The notes under the pieces are model-generated. The model was not told the DNA's origin, did not search any database, and saw nothing but the letters and a program-made list of their open reading frames with translations. 64,000 nucleotides of DNA from Akkermansiaceae bacterium (lineage in GTDB: Bacteria > Verrucomicrobiota > Verrucomicrobiia > Verrucomicrobiales > DEV007), in NCBI GenBank assembly GCA_024233085.1, contig JACKQC010000015.1:1-64000 (forward strand), read 5' to 3'. Positions 24,369-34,111 of the stretch are shown here, one piece after another; within the stretch, counting starts at the first letter, position 1; each line of letters begins with the position of its first letter. Made by a program: the position numbers and the translations under genes.

Positions 24369-27032
24369 CTACCGCGTCTCCCAGGCCGGGGCGAGCCGCT
24401 TGGCGTCCTCGCCGCAGACGGCCGACATGATGAGGCCGCTGGCCTGCGAGATGTAGAAAATGCGGCCGTTCGACACCGCCGAACCGAGGCATTCGCGCGA
24501 ATCGATCGCCGGACCCGTGGCGACGAGTTTGTGGCCGTCGCGGAGGTCGATCATGTCCATGTTCGCGCCCATCAGGAAGGGTTCGCTGAGCGTGAAACGG
24601 GTGCAGGCGTAGTCGAGGTCGAATTGGTAGGCGGCCTTCCCGGTGTCGCGGTCGAAGAGGCTGCACAGCGAGCCGCGCGCGTTCGAGAAAAGGTATTTGT
24701 CGCCGACCGAGATTACGTTGATCGCCGAGTCGACCGGGTCGCTGCGCCACACCAGCGAGCCGTCCTTCGCGTCGAGGCAGTGGATGTAGCGGTCCTTGGT
24801 CTCGTCCACCGGCTGGTTGAAACCGCCGAGATAGATGCGGCCGTCCTTGGCCGTCACCGTGCAGCCGGCGGTGACGTAGTAGTCGGTCGTCGCCCAGCGC
24901 ACTTCGCCGCTTTCGGGATCGAGCCGGGCGGTGAGGCCGTTCGCGCCGCCGGTCTGCCCGCGGCGCTGGCGTTTCCCGGCCTGGTAACCAAAAAAGGTCG
25001 AGTAATACAGCTCGCCGTCCATCAGCGCGATGCCGCAGTCGTTTCCGCCGGCGCCGTGTTCGGAAAAGTCCTTTTCCCAGACCAGCTTGCCGGTGCCGAG
25101 ATCCCAGGCCCAGATCATGGGGTGGTTGTCCTCGGGATAGTAGGGATTGTTGTGGCTGTAGATGAAGCTCATCACCTCCTTGGTGTCGCCCTCGGGCTTT
25201 TCCGTCACCGCCCGCCAAGCGTAGGCCTTCTCGTTGCCGGCCGGCGCGTAGCTCCCGGAGCCGGAGGCGTAGATGACGAGATTCCTGTGAATCACCGGGG
25301 GAAACTGCCGGCTCCAGCTCGCCGATCCGGTCACGGGCGCCTCCCAGAGCAACGCGCCCGTCGCCGCGTCGAGGCACTCGATGACCGAGCGCCCGATGCC
25401 CATCTGCGGGATGAGCAGCTTTTCCTCGTGATACAGCGGCGAGGTGAAGGTCAAAAACGCGCCCGGCGTGTACCGTCGCCACAACTGCCGCCCCGTCTCC
25501 TGCTCCACGGCGATGACCTGGCCCTCGGCGGTGTGGGTGTACATGCGCCCGCCGCCGCAGACGGGAATGTGTTTCACCGTGCCCTCGTTCCGGCGAATCC
25601 AGCGCATCCGGAGGGGCGGCTCGATGGCCTGTTCGTTGGCGTTGGTGCAGCCCATGTCGCCGTAGTTGGTGTACCAGTCGTATTTCGGGTCGGTGAATTT
25701 TCCGGAAAGCGGCGTGCGGATTTCGTGCCGGTCGAGGGCCTTCAAATCCGACGCCTTCGCCGTGCCGTTCGGTCCCAGCACGTAGAGGTAGCCGTCCTCG
25801 CCGCCGAAAACGACCCGCCCGTCCGCCACCGCCGCCGCCGCCGTGACCGGAACGCCGAAGGGCGTCTGGAATTTCCACGCCTCGCCCCTGCCGGACAACG
25901 GCACGACGTGCAGCGCGCCGTCGAGTCCGCCGAAGATCGCGTGGTCACCCGCCAGCACCGGTGGACAGATCGACGGGTAACCGCCCAGCGGCTCGGCTTC
26001 TTCCCGATCCGCGCGATGCCGGCAAAGCGCGAAGCCCTCCTCCGGTCGGGTGCGGAAAATGTCGTCTCCGCGCAAACTGACGGAGCTGAAACTCATCAGG
26101 CCCGGCGCGTCGATGTAGGTCTCGGTCCCCGGCACCATGCCGAACTCCAGAGTGTCGTCGTCCTTCAACCGGAGAATCTCGGTGCGGGCCGCGTTGTCGC
26201 GCCGATGCCATTGCACATAAGCCGCGCCGTCCCCGCCCAGGCTCAGGCCGAAGGCGGCGGGGTATTCGTTTCCATGCACGTTGGGAATTTCCCCGACGAT
26301 CCGGACCCGCGGCGCGTCGCCCCCGTCCTCGAGAAAAACCACGCGCCCGCCCGCCGGCACGACGATCGTCTTTCCGTTCGCGGCGAGATTTCGCGAGGCG
26401 CAGAAGTGATCCTGCCATGTCACGCGGCCATTTTTGTGGGCATACCACTCCTCGCCGCTCCATCGGTTTCCGGGAAACCCGATGACCTCCTTCACAAAAT
26501 CCCACGTCCAGCGCCGCGTTCCGTCAAAATCGAGCGCGAGCACCTGGGCGCCGAGGGTGACGACGTAAACGCGGTCGCCGCTCACCGCGGGCGCGGAAAA
26601 GATGGGATCCCGCAGGTCCAACTCCTCGGCCACGCGGCCGTCCGCCCGGTTCAGCACATAATAGATGCCGGCCGTCGTCCCAAAGTGCAGATACTCGCCC
26701 GCGATCGCCGGCGAGCTGACGTTGTTGCAGTTCCCGGGGCCGCCGCGCGTCGCCGTTTTCCAGACGATCTCGCGCGTCGCCGCGTCGATACAGAACGCCA
26801 CGCCCGCCCCGTCGACGGCGTAGATTCTGCCTCCGGAAATCACCGGCGCCGTGTAAATCGCGTCGGTTAGGGCCACCGCGCCCTCGAGTCCGAGCGTTGG
26901 CGGATCGATCGCGCGGTCGGCGGCGTCGCCGGAATGCCGGGCGTCGAATTTGAACTGAGTCCAGTCCTCGGCGCGCGCCAGGGCGGGCGCCAGAAAGACG
27001 GCGAGTGAGGCGAAAAGGAAACGGAGCTTCAT
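24369..27032 (-). CDS. Exported PQQ-like beta-propeller protein
   Basis: This 887-residue protein has a signal peptide (about 1-21, ending ARAE). The body is a long series of propeller strands of the form 'GGRIYAVDGAGVAFCID', 'GDRVYVVTLGAQVLALD', 'DGELYYSTFFGY'. Most are followed by Trp-containing turns typical of PQQ/quinoprotein repeats. The length suggests two propellers in tandem. Many PVC homologues are structural or sugar-associated rather than quinoprotein dehydrogenases, and no dedicated PQQ site can be assigned. It lies 30 bases downstream of the dipeptidase gene on the same strand, so the two are probably co-transcribed. Confidence 0.8.
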   Translation of the reverse strand: MKLRFLFASLAVFLAPALARAEDWTQFKFDARHSGDAADRAIDPPTLGLEGAVALTDAIYTAPVISGGRIYAVDGAGVAFCIDAATREIVWKTATRGGPGNCNNVSSPAIAGEYLHFGTTAGIYYVLNRADGRVAEELDLRDPIFSAPAVSGDRVYVVTLGAQVLALDFDGTRRWTWDFVKEVIGFPGNRWSGEEWYAHKNGRVTWQDHFCASRNLAANGKTIVVPAGGRVVFLEDGGDAPRVRIVGEIPNVHGNEYPAAFGLSLGGDGAAYVQWHRRDNAARTEILRLKDDDTLEFGMVPGTETYIDAPGLMSFSSVSLRGDDIFRTRPEEGFALCRHRADREEAEPLGGYPSICPPVLAGDHAIFGGLDGALHVVPLSGRGEAWKFQTPFGVPVTAAAAVADGRVVFGGEDGYLYVLGPNGTAKASDLKALDRHEIRTPLSGKFTDPKYDWYTNYGDMGCTNANEQAIEPPLRMRWIRRNEGTVKHIPVCGGGRMYTHTAEGQVIAVEQETGRQLWRRYTPGAFLTFTSPLYHEEKLLIPQMGIGRSVIECLDAATGALLWEAPVTGSASWSRQFPPVIHRNLVIYASGSGSYAPAGNEKAYAWRAVTEKPEGDTKEVMSFIYSHNNPYYPEDNHPMIWAWDLGTGKLVWEKDFSEHGAGGNDCGIALMDGELYYSTFFGYQAGKRQRRGQTGGANGLTARLDPESGEVRWATTDYYVTAGCTVTAKDGRIYLGGFNQPVDETKDRYIHCLDAKDGSLVWRSDPVDSAINVISVGDKYLFSNARGSLCSLFDRDTGKAAYQFDLDYACTRFTLSEPFLMGANMDMIDLRDGHKLVATGPAIDSRECLGSAVSNGRIFYISQASGLIMSAVCGEDAKRLAPAWETR

Positions 27033-27062
27033 CGGAGTTGTTTTGGGAATGGAAGAAAAGAG

Positions 27063-28418
27063 TCAGCCCTCCGCCACGGTGTCCACCAGGCTGGCCCGGG
27101 CCACGCGCATCACGTTGCCGCCAAGAATTTTCCGGATGTCGTCGTCGGAATAGCCGCGCTGCACGAGCCCGACGGTGAACATCGGCCAGTTCGTCCACGA
27201 GAGGCTCGCCGCGGCTTCGGCGCTCGGGATGAAGTCGTCCTTCGGCCAGAGCGAGCGGAAGTCCTCCCGCTTTCGGCGCAGGCCACCGACGGCCGCCTTC
27301 TTGCTTTCGGCGGCGGAATTCCGCGACGAATAGGCGATGTCGGTGCCGATGGCGACGTGGTCGACGCCGAATTTTTTGGCGACGTGGTCGATGTGGTCGA
27401 GAAAGGCGTTGAGGTCGCCTTTCCCCCGGAGGAAACGGGAGATGCAGCAGATGCCGATGTAACCGCCGCTGTCGGCGAGGGCCTTGATCACTTCGTCCGG
27501 CTTGCTGCGAATATGGGCGTGGAGCGCGCCCGCCGTCGAGTGGCTGGCGACGACCGGTTTCGCGGAAATCTGTGCCGCCTCGAGGCTCGTTCGCCAGCCC
27601 GAGTGCGCGCAGTCGGGGATGACGCCGACGCGGTTCATCTCCGCGATGACCGCCCTGCCGAAGTCGCTCAGCCCCGCGTTGCCCGGCTCGCCGCAGCCGT
27701 CGCCGATCATGTTTCGCCGCTGATAAGTCAGGTGCATCATGCGGATGCCGAGCTGGTAAAAGACGCGGAGGTACCGCAGCTCGTCGGGGATCGAGACCCA
27801 CTGCTGCGTCAGCGGCACGCCGTTGCCCGTCAGGTAAAGGCAGCGTTTGCCCGCCCGCTTGGTGGCCTCGATGTCGTCGGGTGTCACCGCCTTCGAAACG
27901 AAGTCGCGCAGCATGTCCGTGGTGTAGGTGAAACGGGCGAGCCGCTTGATCAGGCGCATCGGGTCCTGGCCCTCCTGGCCGGCGTTCTGAAAGATGCACG
28001 TCACGCCCGAGGCGCGCCAGCCCTCGCGATACTCGCGCTGCTCGTCAGCGTCGGTGATGTAACGCGTCATGCCCATCTCCTCGCGCAGATCCTCCAGCTC
28101 GATGTCCGAGGCGCCCGCCAGCACGGCCTGTTTCAGCGCCTCGCCGTCGATCGCGGCGCGCGGGGAAAAGCCGTAGCCGTCGAAGACGAGCGCGTCGGCG
28201 TGGAGTTCGAGCCCGTGCTGGAGATCTTTCGGCGACGGTTGCAGGACGGCCATGGCGGCGTCGCGCGCCTTCCGGATTTCGGGGTTCAGGTTATCGGTCA
28301 GGGCGGCAACGGGGTTTTCCGGCGTCTCCTCGGCCTTGACAGCGGCGGCGGCGGCGAGCGGTCCCGAACCGGCCACGGCCAGCGGGGCGGCGCCCTTGAT
28401 GAAGTTTCGGCGTTCCAT
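27063..28418 (-). CDS. Tat-exported M19 (membrane dipeptidase)-like protein
   Basis: The protein is 451 residues from the ATG at 28418. It starts with a twin-arginine-type signal (ERRNFIKGAAPLAVAG). The TIM-barrel region shows M19 features: PVVASHSTAGALHAH (the His of the SHS motif), CAHSGWRTSLEAAQ at the place of the usual SH strand, GGYIGICCISRF, and VAIGTDI with a conserved Asp. However, the first metal motif of M19, normally His-x-Asp, reads LVFDGYGF here, so one zinc site may be altered. It would cleave dipeptides or related amides if active. The upstream DUF1501 gene is divergent across 159 bp. Confidence 0.75.
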   Translation of the reverse strand: MERRNFIKGAAPLAVAGSGPLAAAAAVKAEETPENPVAALTDNLNPEIRKARDAAMAVLQPSPKDLQHGLELHADALVFDGYGFSPRAAIDGEALKQAVLAGASDIELEDLREEMGMTRYITDADEQREYREGWRASGVTCIFQNAGQEGQDPMRLIKRLARFTYTTDMLRDFVSKAVTPDDIEATKRAGKRCLYLTGNGVPLTQQWVSIPDELRYLRVFYQLGIRMMHLTYQRRNMIGDGCGEPGNAGLSDFGRAVIAEMNRVGVIPDCAHSGWRTSLEAAQISAKPVVASHSTAGALHAHIRSKPDEVIKALADSGGYIGICCISRFLRGKGDLNAFLDHIDHVAKKFGVDHVAIGTDIAYSSRNSAAESKKAAVGGLRRKREDFRSLWPKDDFIPSAEAAASLSWTNWPMFTVGLVQRGYSDDDIRKILGGNVMRVARASLVDTVAEG

Positions 28419-28577
28419 AGTGCGTAAACCGAATACCACGACGCCGGAGCGCGCGGCAAAGCAAAGTCCCGCCCGCTTTGCGCCATGACGCGTCCCGAAA
28501 CCGCCGGGGCGGGGATGCCGCGAATGCGTCTCGATCCCGCGTTGTCGGGCGTGGAGCGAGGCGGTTACCATTCGCCC

Positions 28578-29939
28578 ATGTTGACGGTCTTCGGCAAGCC
28601 CGCGGGGCGCGGGCGCTTCTGTGACGGCGTTTCCCGCCGCGACTTTCTGCGCATCGGCGGACTCGGGCTCGGGGGCGTCGCGTTGCCCCAACTGCTCGAG
28701 GCGGAACAGCTCTCCGGACTCCGCCGCTCGCGCAAGGCCATCATCATGATCTACATGTGCGGCGCGCCGCCCCACCAGGATCTCTACGATCTCAAGATGG
28801 ACGCGCCCTCGGCCATTCGCGGCGAATTCCGGCCCATCCCGACCAAGGTGCCCGGCATCCAGATCTGCGAACTGCTGCCCCGGCTGGCGAAGATCATGGA
28901 CAAGTGCGTCGCCATCCGCTCCCTCCACGGCGCGCCGAACGGGAGCCACGATTCCTTCATGTGCTACACCGGCAAGGTCGGCTCGACGCTCACCCAGACC
29001 GGTCAACCGCCCGGCGGCTGGCCCGCGATCGGGTCCGTCATGTCGCGGCTGATGGGACCGGTCAACCCGAACATCCCGCCCTTCGTCGGTCTCGCCCCCA
29101 AGGCCGGGCATCCGCCCTACGGATCGTCCGGAAAACCGGGTTACCTCGGCTTTAACCACGGACCTTTCAAACCCTCCGGCCCCGGCAAGGGCGACCTGAC
29201 GCTGAAAGCCATCAACGCCTCCCGGCTCGACGAACGCGAGGGACTGCTGCGCTCCTTCGACCGCTTCCGCCGGGAAGCCGACCGGAGCGGCCTGATGGAG
29301 GGGATGGACGAGTTTCATCAGCAGGCCTTCGGCATGTTGACCTCCAGCGAGTTGGCCAACGCGCTGAACCTCGACAACGAGGACCCCAAAGTCCGGGAAC
29401 GGTACGGCAAAGGCGATCCCAACAACGTCGGCGACGGCGCCCCGCGAAATCTCGAGCATTTCCTGCTCGCCCGCCGCCTCGTGGAAGCCGGCGCCCGCTG
29501 CGTGACGCTGAATTTCGGGCGCTGGGATTTTCACAGCCAGAATTTCTCCGGCATGCGCTCGCACGCGCCGCTTTTTGACCAGGGACTCGGCGCCTTGATC
29601 GAGGACCTGCACGAGCGCGGCATGGCCGACGACGTCACGGTTGTGGCCTGGGGCGAGTTCGGCCGCACGCCGACGATCAACAAGGACGCCGGCCGCGATC
29701 ACTGGCCGCAGGTCGGCTGCGGTCTGCTGGCCTGCGGCGGTTTGAAAACGGGCCAGGTCATCGGCGCGACGGACCGGCTTGGCGGTGAGATCGCCGATCG
29801 CCCGGTGCATTTCGGCGAAGTTTTCGCGACCCTGTACCAGCGCCTCGGCATCGACGCGAACCAGGTGACCCTGCGCGATCTTTCCGGGCGGCCGCAGTAC
29901 CTCGTCGACGGTTACAAGCCGCTGCGCGAGCTGATCTGA
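28578..29939 (+). CDS. DUF1501 Tat-exported protein
   Basis: The protein is 453 residues from the ATG at 28578. It carries a twin-arginine signal (SRRDFLRIGGLGLGGVA, about 20-36). The DUF1501 fold resembles alkaline phosphatase/sulfatase-like enzymes. Visible segments are IIMIYMCGAPPHQDLYDLK, the GSHDSFMCYTGK region, and VTVVAWGEFGRTP followed by DHWPQVG near the C-terminus. DUF1501 genes are abundant in Planctomycetes and Verrucomicrobia, often beside cytochrome-type DUF1549/1553 genes; the enzymatic role is unproven. Here the following genes are an SGNH-like and a CxxCH protein. Confidence 0.88.
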   Translation: MLTVFGKPAGRGRFCDGVSRRDFLRIGGLGLGGVALPQLLEAEQLSGLRRSRKAIIMIYMCGAPPHQDLYDLKMDAPSAIRGEFRPIPTKVPGIQICELLPRLAKIMDKCVAIRSLHGAPNGSHDSFMCYTGKVGSTLTQTGQPPGGWPAIGSVMSRLMGPVNPNIPPFVGLAPKAGHPPYGSSGKPGYLGFNHGPFKPSGPGKGDLTLKAINASRLDEREGLLRSFDRFRREADRSGLMEGMDEFHQQAFGMLTSSELANALNLDNEDPKVRERYGKGDPNNVGDGAPRNLEHFLLARRLVEAGARCVTLNFGRWDFHSQNFSGMRSHAPLFDQGLGALIEDLHERGMADDVTVVAWGEFGRTPTINKDAGRDHWPQVGCGLLACGGLKTGQVIGATDRLGGEIADRPVHFGEVFATLYQRLGIDANQVTLRDLSGRPQYLVDGYKPLRELI

Positions 29940-29954
29940 GCACGATGCGCGGCC

Positions 29955-29996
29955 GACCCAACAGGGTTGGGTCGACGACTCAACCCTGTTGGGTCG
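29955..29996. repeat. Dispersed CAACAGGG palindrome, copy 5
   Basis: GACCCAACAGGGTTGGGTC faces GACTCAACCCTGTTGGGTC; each half is itself partly palindromic. It is the best-preserved copy and lies between the DUF1501 and SGNH-like genes on the same strand. Confidence 0.9.
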
Positions 29997-30058
29997 AAGC
30001 CGGGCGGACGCGTCTCCGCCATTGTCTCGGGGCCGCGACTGCCGCAGGATTGAAGGCC

Positions 30059-31126
30059 ATGTCTCCGAAGACATTCCCACAAGGGCGCTCGGCGCCCGCG
30101 CGACTGGTGTCGGGCCTCTTTCTGGCGGCGGGACTTCCGCTATCCGGATTCGGGCAGGGGGAGGAATTGCCCGTGCTGCAGCGCAGTTTCGCGGCGGTGG
30201 AAAAACCGGCGCCGCCCTTCGAGAAAGGTGTCTTCGATCCGAAGCCGGGGGAAACGATCGCCTTTGTCGGTGGCACCAACACCTTCGAGCAGGATCTCGA
30301 CGGGTTCCTCGAGGAGACTTTTCAGCTCGCCTGGCCGGACCGCGATCTGCGCCTTCGCAATCTCGCGTGGCAGGGCGACACCGTGTTTTACCAGGCGCGT
30401 CCCCGTTTTTTTTACACAAAAGCGGGCGATCCCCAGCCGGGCAGCGTGGCCGACAGCCGCGAGCGCACGACCGCCGGTATCGTCTTCATCGCCTTCGGGA
30501 AAATGGAGTCGCTCGACGGTCCGGACGGCCTGTCCAAATTTCTCGACGCCCACGGCGAACTGCTCGATCAGCTCGGAACGCGGACCGGCCGGCTGGTGCC
30601 GGTGGCGCCGACGCCGTTTTTCCCGTCCGGACCGGCGGCCGGGCTGGCGGAGATTCGCAACGAAACTCTGGCCGCCTATGTGGCGGGAATTCGCGAGATC
30701 GCGTCGAAGCGCGGCCTGCCGTTCGTGGACCTTTTCACGCCGCTGCGCGGGAATGTGAATCCGGCCTTTTCCGCGGACGGCGTCCACCTGACGGCGGCCG
30801 GCCACGAGGCGGTGGCGCGGGAGTTCGCGCGGCAGTTGAAGTTTCCGAAAGAGGAAGCGGGCGGGGAAAAGCCGGCCGCGTCCCAGTCGCTGCGTCAGGC
30901 GATCGAGCGGAAGAACCGGCTCTGGCAACAATATTACCGGCCGACCAACTGGGCCTTTCTCTTCGGCGACCGCCAGCACGTGCCGGCCTCGCGCGACCCG
31001 TTGAAGCGCGAAGAACGCTGGTTTCTGCGCGAGATCGATTCGCTGCCGGGACTGATCGCCGAGACTGAGTCCGACATTCATCGCTATGCCCGCGAGGCGG
31101 CCGGTTCGGAGGGAGAAAAACGATGA
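30059..31126 (+). CDS. SGNH/GDSL-like hydrolase with altered first motif
   Basis: The protein is 355 residues from the ATG at 30059, with an N-terminal signal peptide (about 1-32). The SGNH-like order is present: a first strand AFVGGTNTFEQ, a Gly-rich LAWQGDT block, VPVAPTPFF and the final DGVHLTAAGH, whose Asp-x-x-His is the catalytic pair. The first block lacks the usual GDS serine (GGTN instead). This form is common in PVC proteins next to CxxCH dehydrogenases. The gene overlaps the next one by ATGA, so they are translationally coupled. Confidence 0.75.
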   Translation: MSPKTFPQGRSAPARLVSGLFLAAGLPLSGFGQGEELPVLQRSFAAVEKPAPPFEKGVFDPKPGETIAFVGGTNTFEQDLDGFLEETFQLAWPDRDLRLRNLAWQGDTVFYQARPRFFYTKAGDPQPGSVADSRERTTAGIVFIAFGKMESLDGPDGLSKFLDAHGELLDQLGTRTGRLVPVAPTPFFPSGPAAGLAEIRNETLAAYVAGIREIASKRGLPFVDLFTPLRGNVNPAFSADGVHLTAAGHEAVAREFARQLKFPKEEAGGEKPAASQSLRQAIERKNRLWQQYYRPTNWAFLFGDRQHVPASRDPLKREERWFLREIDSLPGLIAETESDIHRYAREAAGSEGEKR

Positions 31127-34092
31127 AAAGCGCCCCCGTCATTTCCGGAATCGCTTGGGGCCTCGTCGCGGCGACCGCTTTTGCGATCAGCCCGGACAAC
31201 CCGCCGGCCGCGGACAATTCGGTCGAGGCGGAGCGGAAGGGCTTCCAGGTTCACGAGGAGTTCGAGATCGATCTCTACGCCGACGAGACGCTTGGCATCG
31301 CCAACCCGATCGCGATCCAGTGGGACGCGCGGGGCCGTCTCTGGGTGTTGTGCACGCTGGCCTACGCGCAGTTGAGGCCGGGGGAACTGCCGGACGACAA
31401 GCTGTTCATTCTCGAGGACACGGATGGCGACGGGCGCGCGGACCGGTCGACGGTTTTCGCCAACGGACTCGACATGCCGACAGGTTTCGCGCTCGGTCAC
31501 GGGGGCGCCTGGGTGGCCGAGGGACCCGATCTGGTTTTCCTGCCGGACAGCGACAGCGACGACCGCGCCGACGGCCGGCATGTGGTGCTGACGGGATTCG
31601 GCACCGGCGACACCCACCAGAACATTTCGAACCTGATCTTCGACGCCGGCGGGTATCTGTATTTCAGCCAGGGGCTGCACACCTATTCGCAGGTGGAGAC
31701 GCCGTGGGGCGTTTCGCGGGGCGACACGGCGGGTTTCTGGCGATTCGATCCGCGCCTGACCCGGCTGGATCCGTTTTGTTTTCCCAATATGACGGGACAG
31801 AATCCTTGGGGTGTGGGTCTGGACCGGTGGGGCGCGCTGTTTGTGAAAAGCAACGGGCCGCATCTCTGTTTCGCCACGCCGGGCCTGATCCGGACGACGC
31901 ATCCGCGGGAGCTGATGCAGTTCGCCCAGGTCGGCCAGACGCCCGGCAAGAGCATGGGGGTGGAGATCGTCGAGTCGGCGCATTTGCCGGACTGGATTCA
32001 GAACAGCGCGATCATTTCCGGTTACTTCGCGCGGGAAGTCTCGGCGATTCCGCTGGTGGAGGAGGACTCGGGCTTCGCGGTTGCGGCGCCGGTGCGGCTG
32101 ATTTACGGCGAGCACGCGAGTTTCCGGCCGGTGGACACCCGGCAGGGACCGGACGGCGCGATCTATGTGGCGGACTGGTTCAACCCGATCATCAACCACT
32201 ACCAGGTGTCGCTGCGGCATCCGGATCGTGACTACTCGCACGGCCGCATCTGGCGGCTGTCGGCGAGGGGCCGCGCGCCGGTCGGGCCGCCGGACTTGGA
32301 GAAGCTTTCGACGGAAGAACTCTTCGGGCAACTGAAGTCGCGCGAGGTCTGGGCGCGCACCCGGGCGCGCCGGATGCTCGAGGATCTCGACGGCGAGGCG
32401 GCGGACACGACGGTGTCGAAGTTGTTGGACTGGATCGAAACGCTCGGAGCGGAAAGTTCGGGGGACCAGCTCGGGCTGGTCGAGGCGGCGGGCATCCTCG
32501 AATCCCAGGGCGTCATCTTGCCCGAGGTGTTGGACCGTCTCGCGGCGTCGCCCGAGCCGAGGGTGCGCGCCTTGGTGGCGCGGGTCATCGGTCGGTCGGC
32601 GGAGCCCGTTCCGGACGCCCGCGCGCGGTTGGCGAAGTTGTTGAGCGATCGGCATCCGAGGCCGCGGCTGGAGGCGGTCGTCGCCTGCGGGAGTCTCGGC
32701 GACGTCGATTCGCTGAAACTGGCGCTGACGGCGCTGGATGCCGGGACGGACAAGTTCATCGACTACGCGCTGGGCCAGACGGTTTTCGCGTTGGAGGACA
32801 AATGGCTGCCGGAGCTGCGATCGGGCGCCCTGGTTTTCGGAAAGCCGGCCCACCTCGCCTTCGTTCTCGAAACTCACGGAGGTCCCGAGGCGGTCGGCGC
32901 GGCGCGGCGGGTCCTGGCGGGCGAACTGGACGCGGCGGATCGGGGGAGGTTGCTCGGTGTGCTGGCCCGGTTTGGAACGCCGGAGGATTTGCGCGCGGTT
33001 TTCGATCATGCTCACCGGGAAGGCGACGCCGGTCTGCTGACGGCGCTGGCCGAGGCGCCGGCGAATCCGAAAGGCATCCCGGACGAATCGCTGCGGGAGC
33101 TTTTGGGCGAAGCGGACGCGGGCGTCCGCCTGCCCGCCATCCGGCTGGCGGGAAAGTGGAAAGCGGCCGGCCTTGACGCCGATGTCGAGGCTTTGTCGAT
33201 GGACGAATCCGCTTCGGCGGAACTCCGCGGCGCGGCCCTGCGGTCGCTGGCACAAATTCGCGGGAAGGCGGCCGCCTCCACCCTGCGGGGGGTCGTGCTG
33301 GATGCCAAAACGCCGATGGCGATCCGGCGGGCCGCGCTCGAGGCGCTGGCTCGCGCCGACGCGGCGGAGGCGGCCGGGACGATTCTCGGAACGGTCGAGC
33401 CGGGCGGCCCGGGCGCCGAATTCACCGCGCTGATCCCGAATTTCATCGGCGAGAGCGGCGCCGCGGGCGCGCTGGCGGAGGCTTTCGAGAAAAGCGGCGC
33501 GCCTCCGGATTCCGCGACGGCCCAGGAAATTCTCAACGCGCTGAACCGGATCGGCCGCACCGACGCGAAGCTGACGCCGATCCTGAACCAGGCCATCGGC
33601 CGGCGGACCGGGGCGCCGGAATACGACGCCGAACGGGTCGCGGCCATCGTATCGGCGGTCCGGGCGGGCGAGGCGGACGCGGCGAAGGGAGCCGAGATTT
33701 TTCGGCGGACCCAACTCGCCTGCATGGCCTGCCACCGCATCGGCGACGAGGGCGGTGTGATCGGCCCGTCGCTCAACGGCGTGGGCGCCGGTCTGCCGCT
33801 GGACCAGATCGTGGAATCGATTCTCTGGCCCGACCGCCAGATCAAGGAGGGCTTCCAGGCGATGGCCTTCACGACGACGGCGGGCGCCTCGATCACCGGA
33901 TACATCGAGCGCGAGAGCGACGAGATCGTGTGGTATCGCAACACGGCGGCGCCGTGGATTCTGCCCCTGGCGAAGAAGGACATCGCGAAGCGCGAGACGA
34001 TCCCGACGCTGATGCCGCCGGGCCTGACGGCTTCGCTCAGCGAGGCGGAACTGCGCGATCTGGCGGCCTACTTGGCTTCGCTGAAAGGGTAG
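31123..34092 (+). CDS. PVC-type CxxCH haem protein with propeller and HEAT-like repeats
   Basis: The 989-residue protein has a signal peptide (about 1-22) and then a propeller 'membrane-bound dehydrogenase' domain (about 40-380, with AIQWDARGRLWV, GWV and NPWGVGLDRWG motifs). A long HEAT-like helical repeat region (about 390-830) follows. The C-terminal cytochrome c domain has its haem motif CMACH at 867-871 and a distal segment near LMPPGLTASLSEAELRDLAAYLASL. This architecture is characteristic of Planctomycetes and Verrucomicrobia and is thought to oxidise sugars or alcohols in the periplasm, but no substrate is established. It starts inside the SGNH-like gene stop. Confidence 0.9.
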   Translation: MKSAPVISGIAWGLVAATAFAISPDNPPAADNSVEAERKGFQVHEEFEIDLYADETLGIANPIAIQWDARGRLWVLCTLAYAQLRPGELPDDKLFILEDTDGDGRADRSTVFANGLDMPTGFALGHGGAWVAEGPDLVFLPDSDSDDRADGRHVVLTGFGTGDTHQNISNLIFDAGGYLYFSQGLHTYSQVETPWGVSRGDTAGFWRFDPRLTRLDPFCFPNMTGQNPWGVGLDRWGALFVKSNGPHLCFATPGLIRTTHPRELMQFAQVGQTPGKSMGVEIVESAHLPDWIQNSAIISGYFAREVSAIPLVEEDSGFAVAAPVRLIYGEHASFRPVDTRQGPDGAIYVADWFNPIINHYQVSLRHPDRDYSHGRIWRLSARGRAPVGPPDLEKLSTEELFGQLKSREVWARTRARRMLEDLDGEAADTTVSKLLDWIETLGAESSGDQLGLVEAAGILESQGVILPEVLDRLAASPEPRVRALVARVIGRSAEPVPDARARLAKLLSDRHPRPRLEAVVACGSLGDVDSLKLALTALDAGTDKFIDYALGQTVFALEDKWLPELRSGALVFGKPAHLAFVLETHGGPEAVGAARRVLAGELDAADRGRLLGVLARFGTPEDLRAVFDHAHREGDAGLLTALAEAPANPKGIPDESLRELLGEADAGVRLPAIRLAGKWKAAGLDADVEALSMDESASAELRGAALRSLAQIRGKAAASTLRGVVLDAKTPMAIRRAALEALARADAAEAAGTILGTVEPGGPGAEFTALIPNFIGESGAAGALAEAFEKSGAPPDSATAQEILNALNRIGRTDAKLTPILNQAIGRRTGAPEYDAERVAAIVSAVRAGEADAAKGAEIFRRTQLACMACHRIGDEGGVIGPSLNGVGAGLPLDQIVESILWPDRQIKEGFQAMAFTTTAGASITGYIERESDEIVWYRNTAAPWILPLAKKDIAKRETIPTLMPPGLTASLSEAELRDLAAYLASLKG

Positions 34093-34111
34093 GAAGCCAA
34101 AGCGGCGCGGC

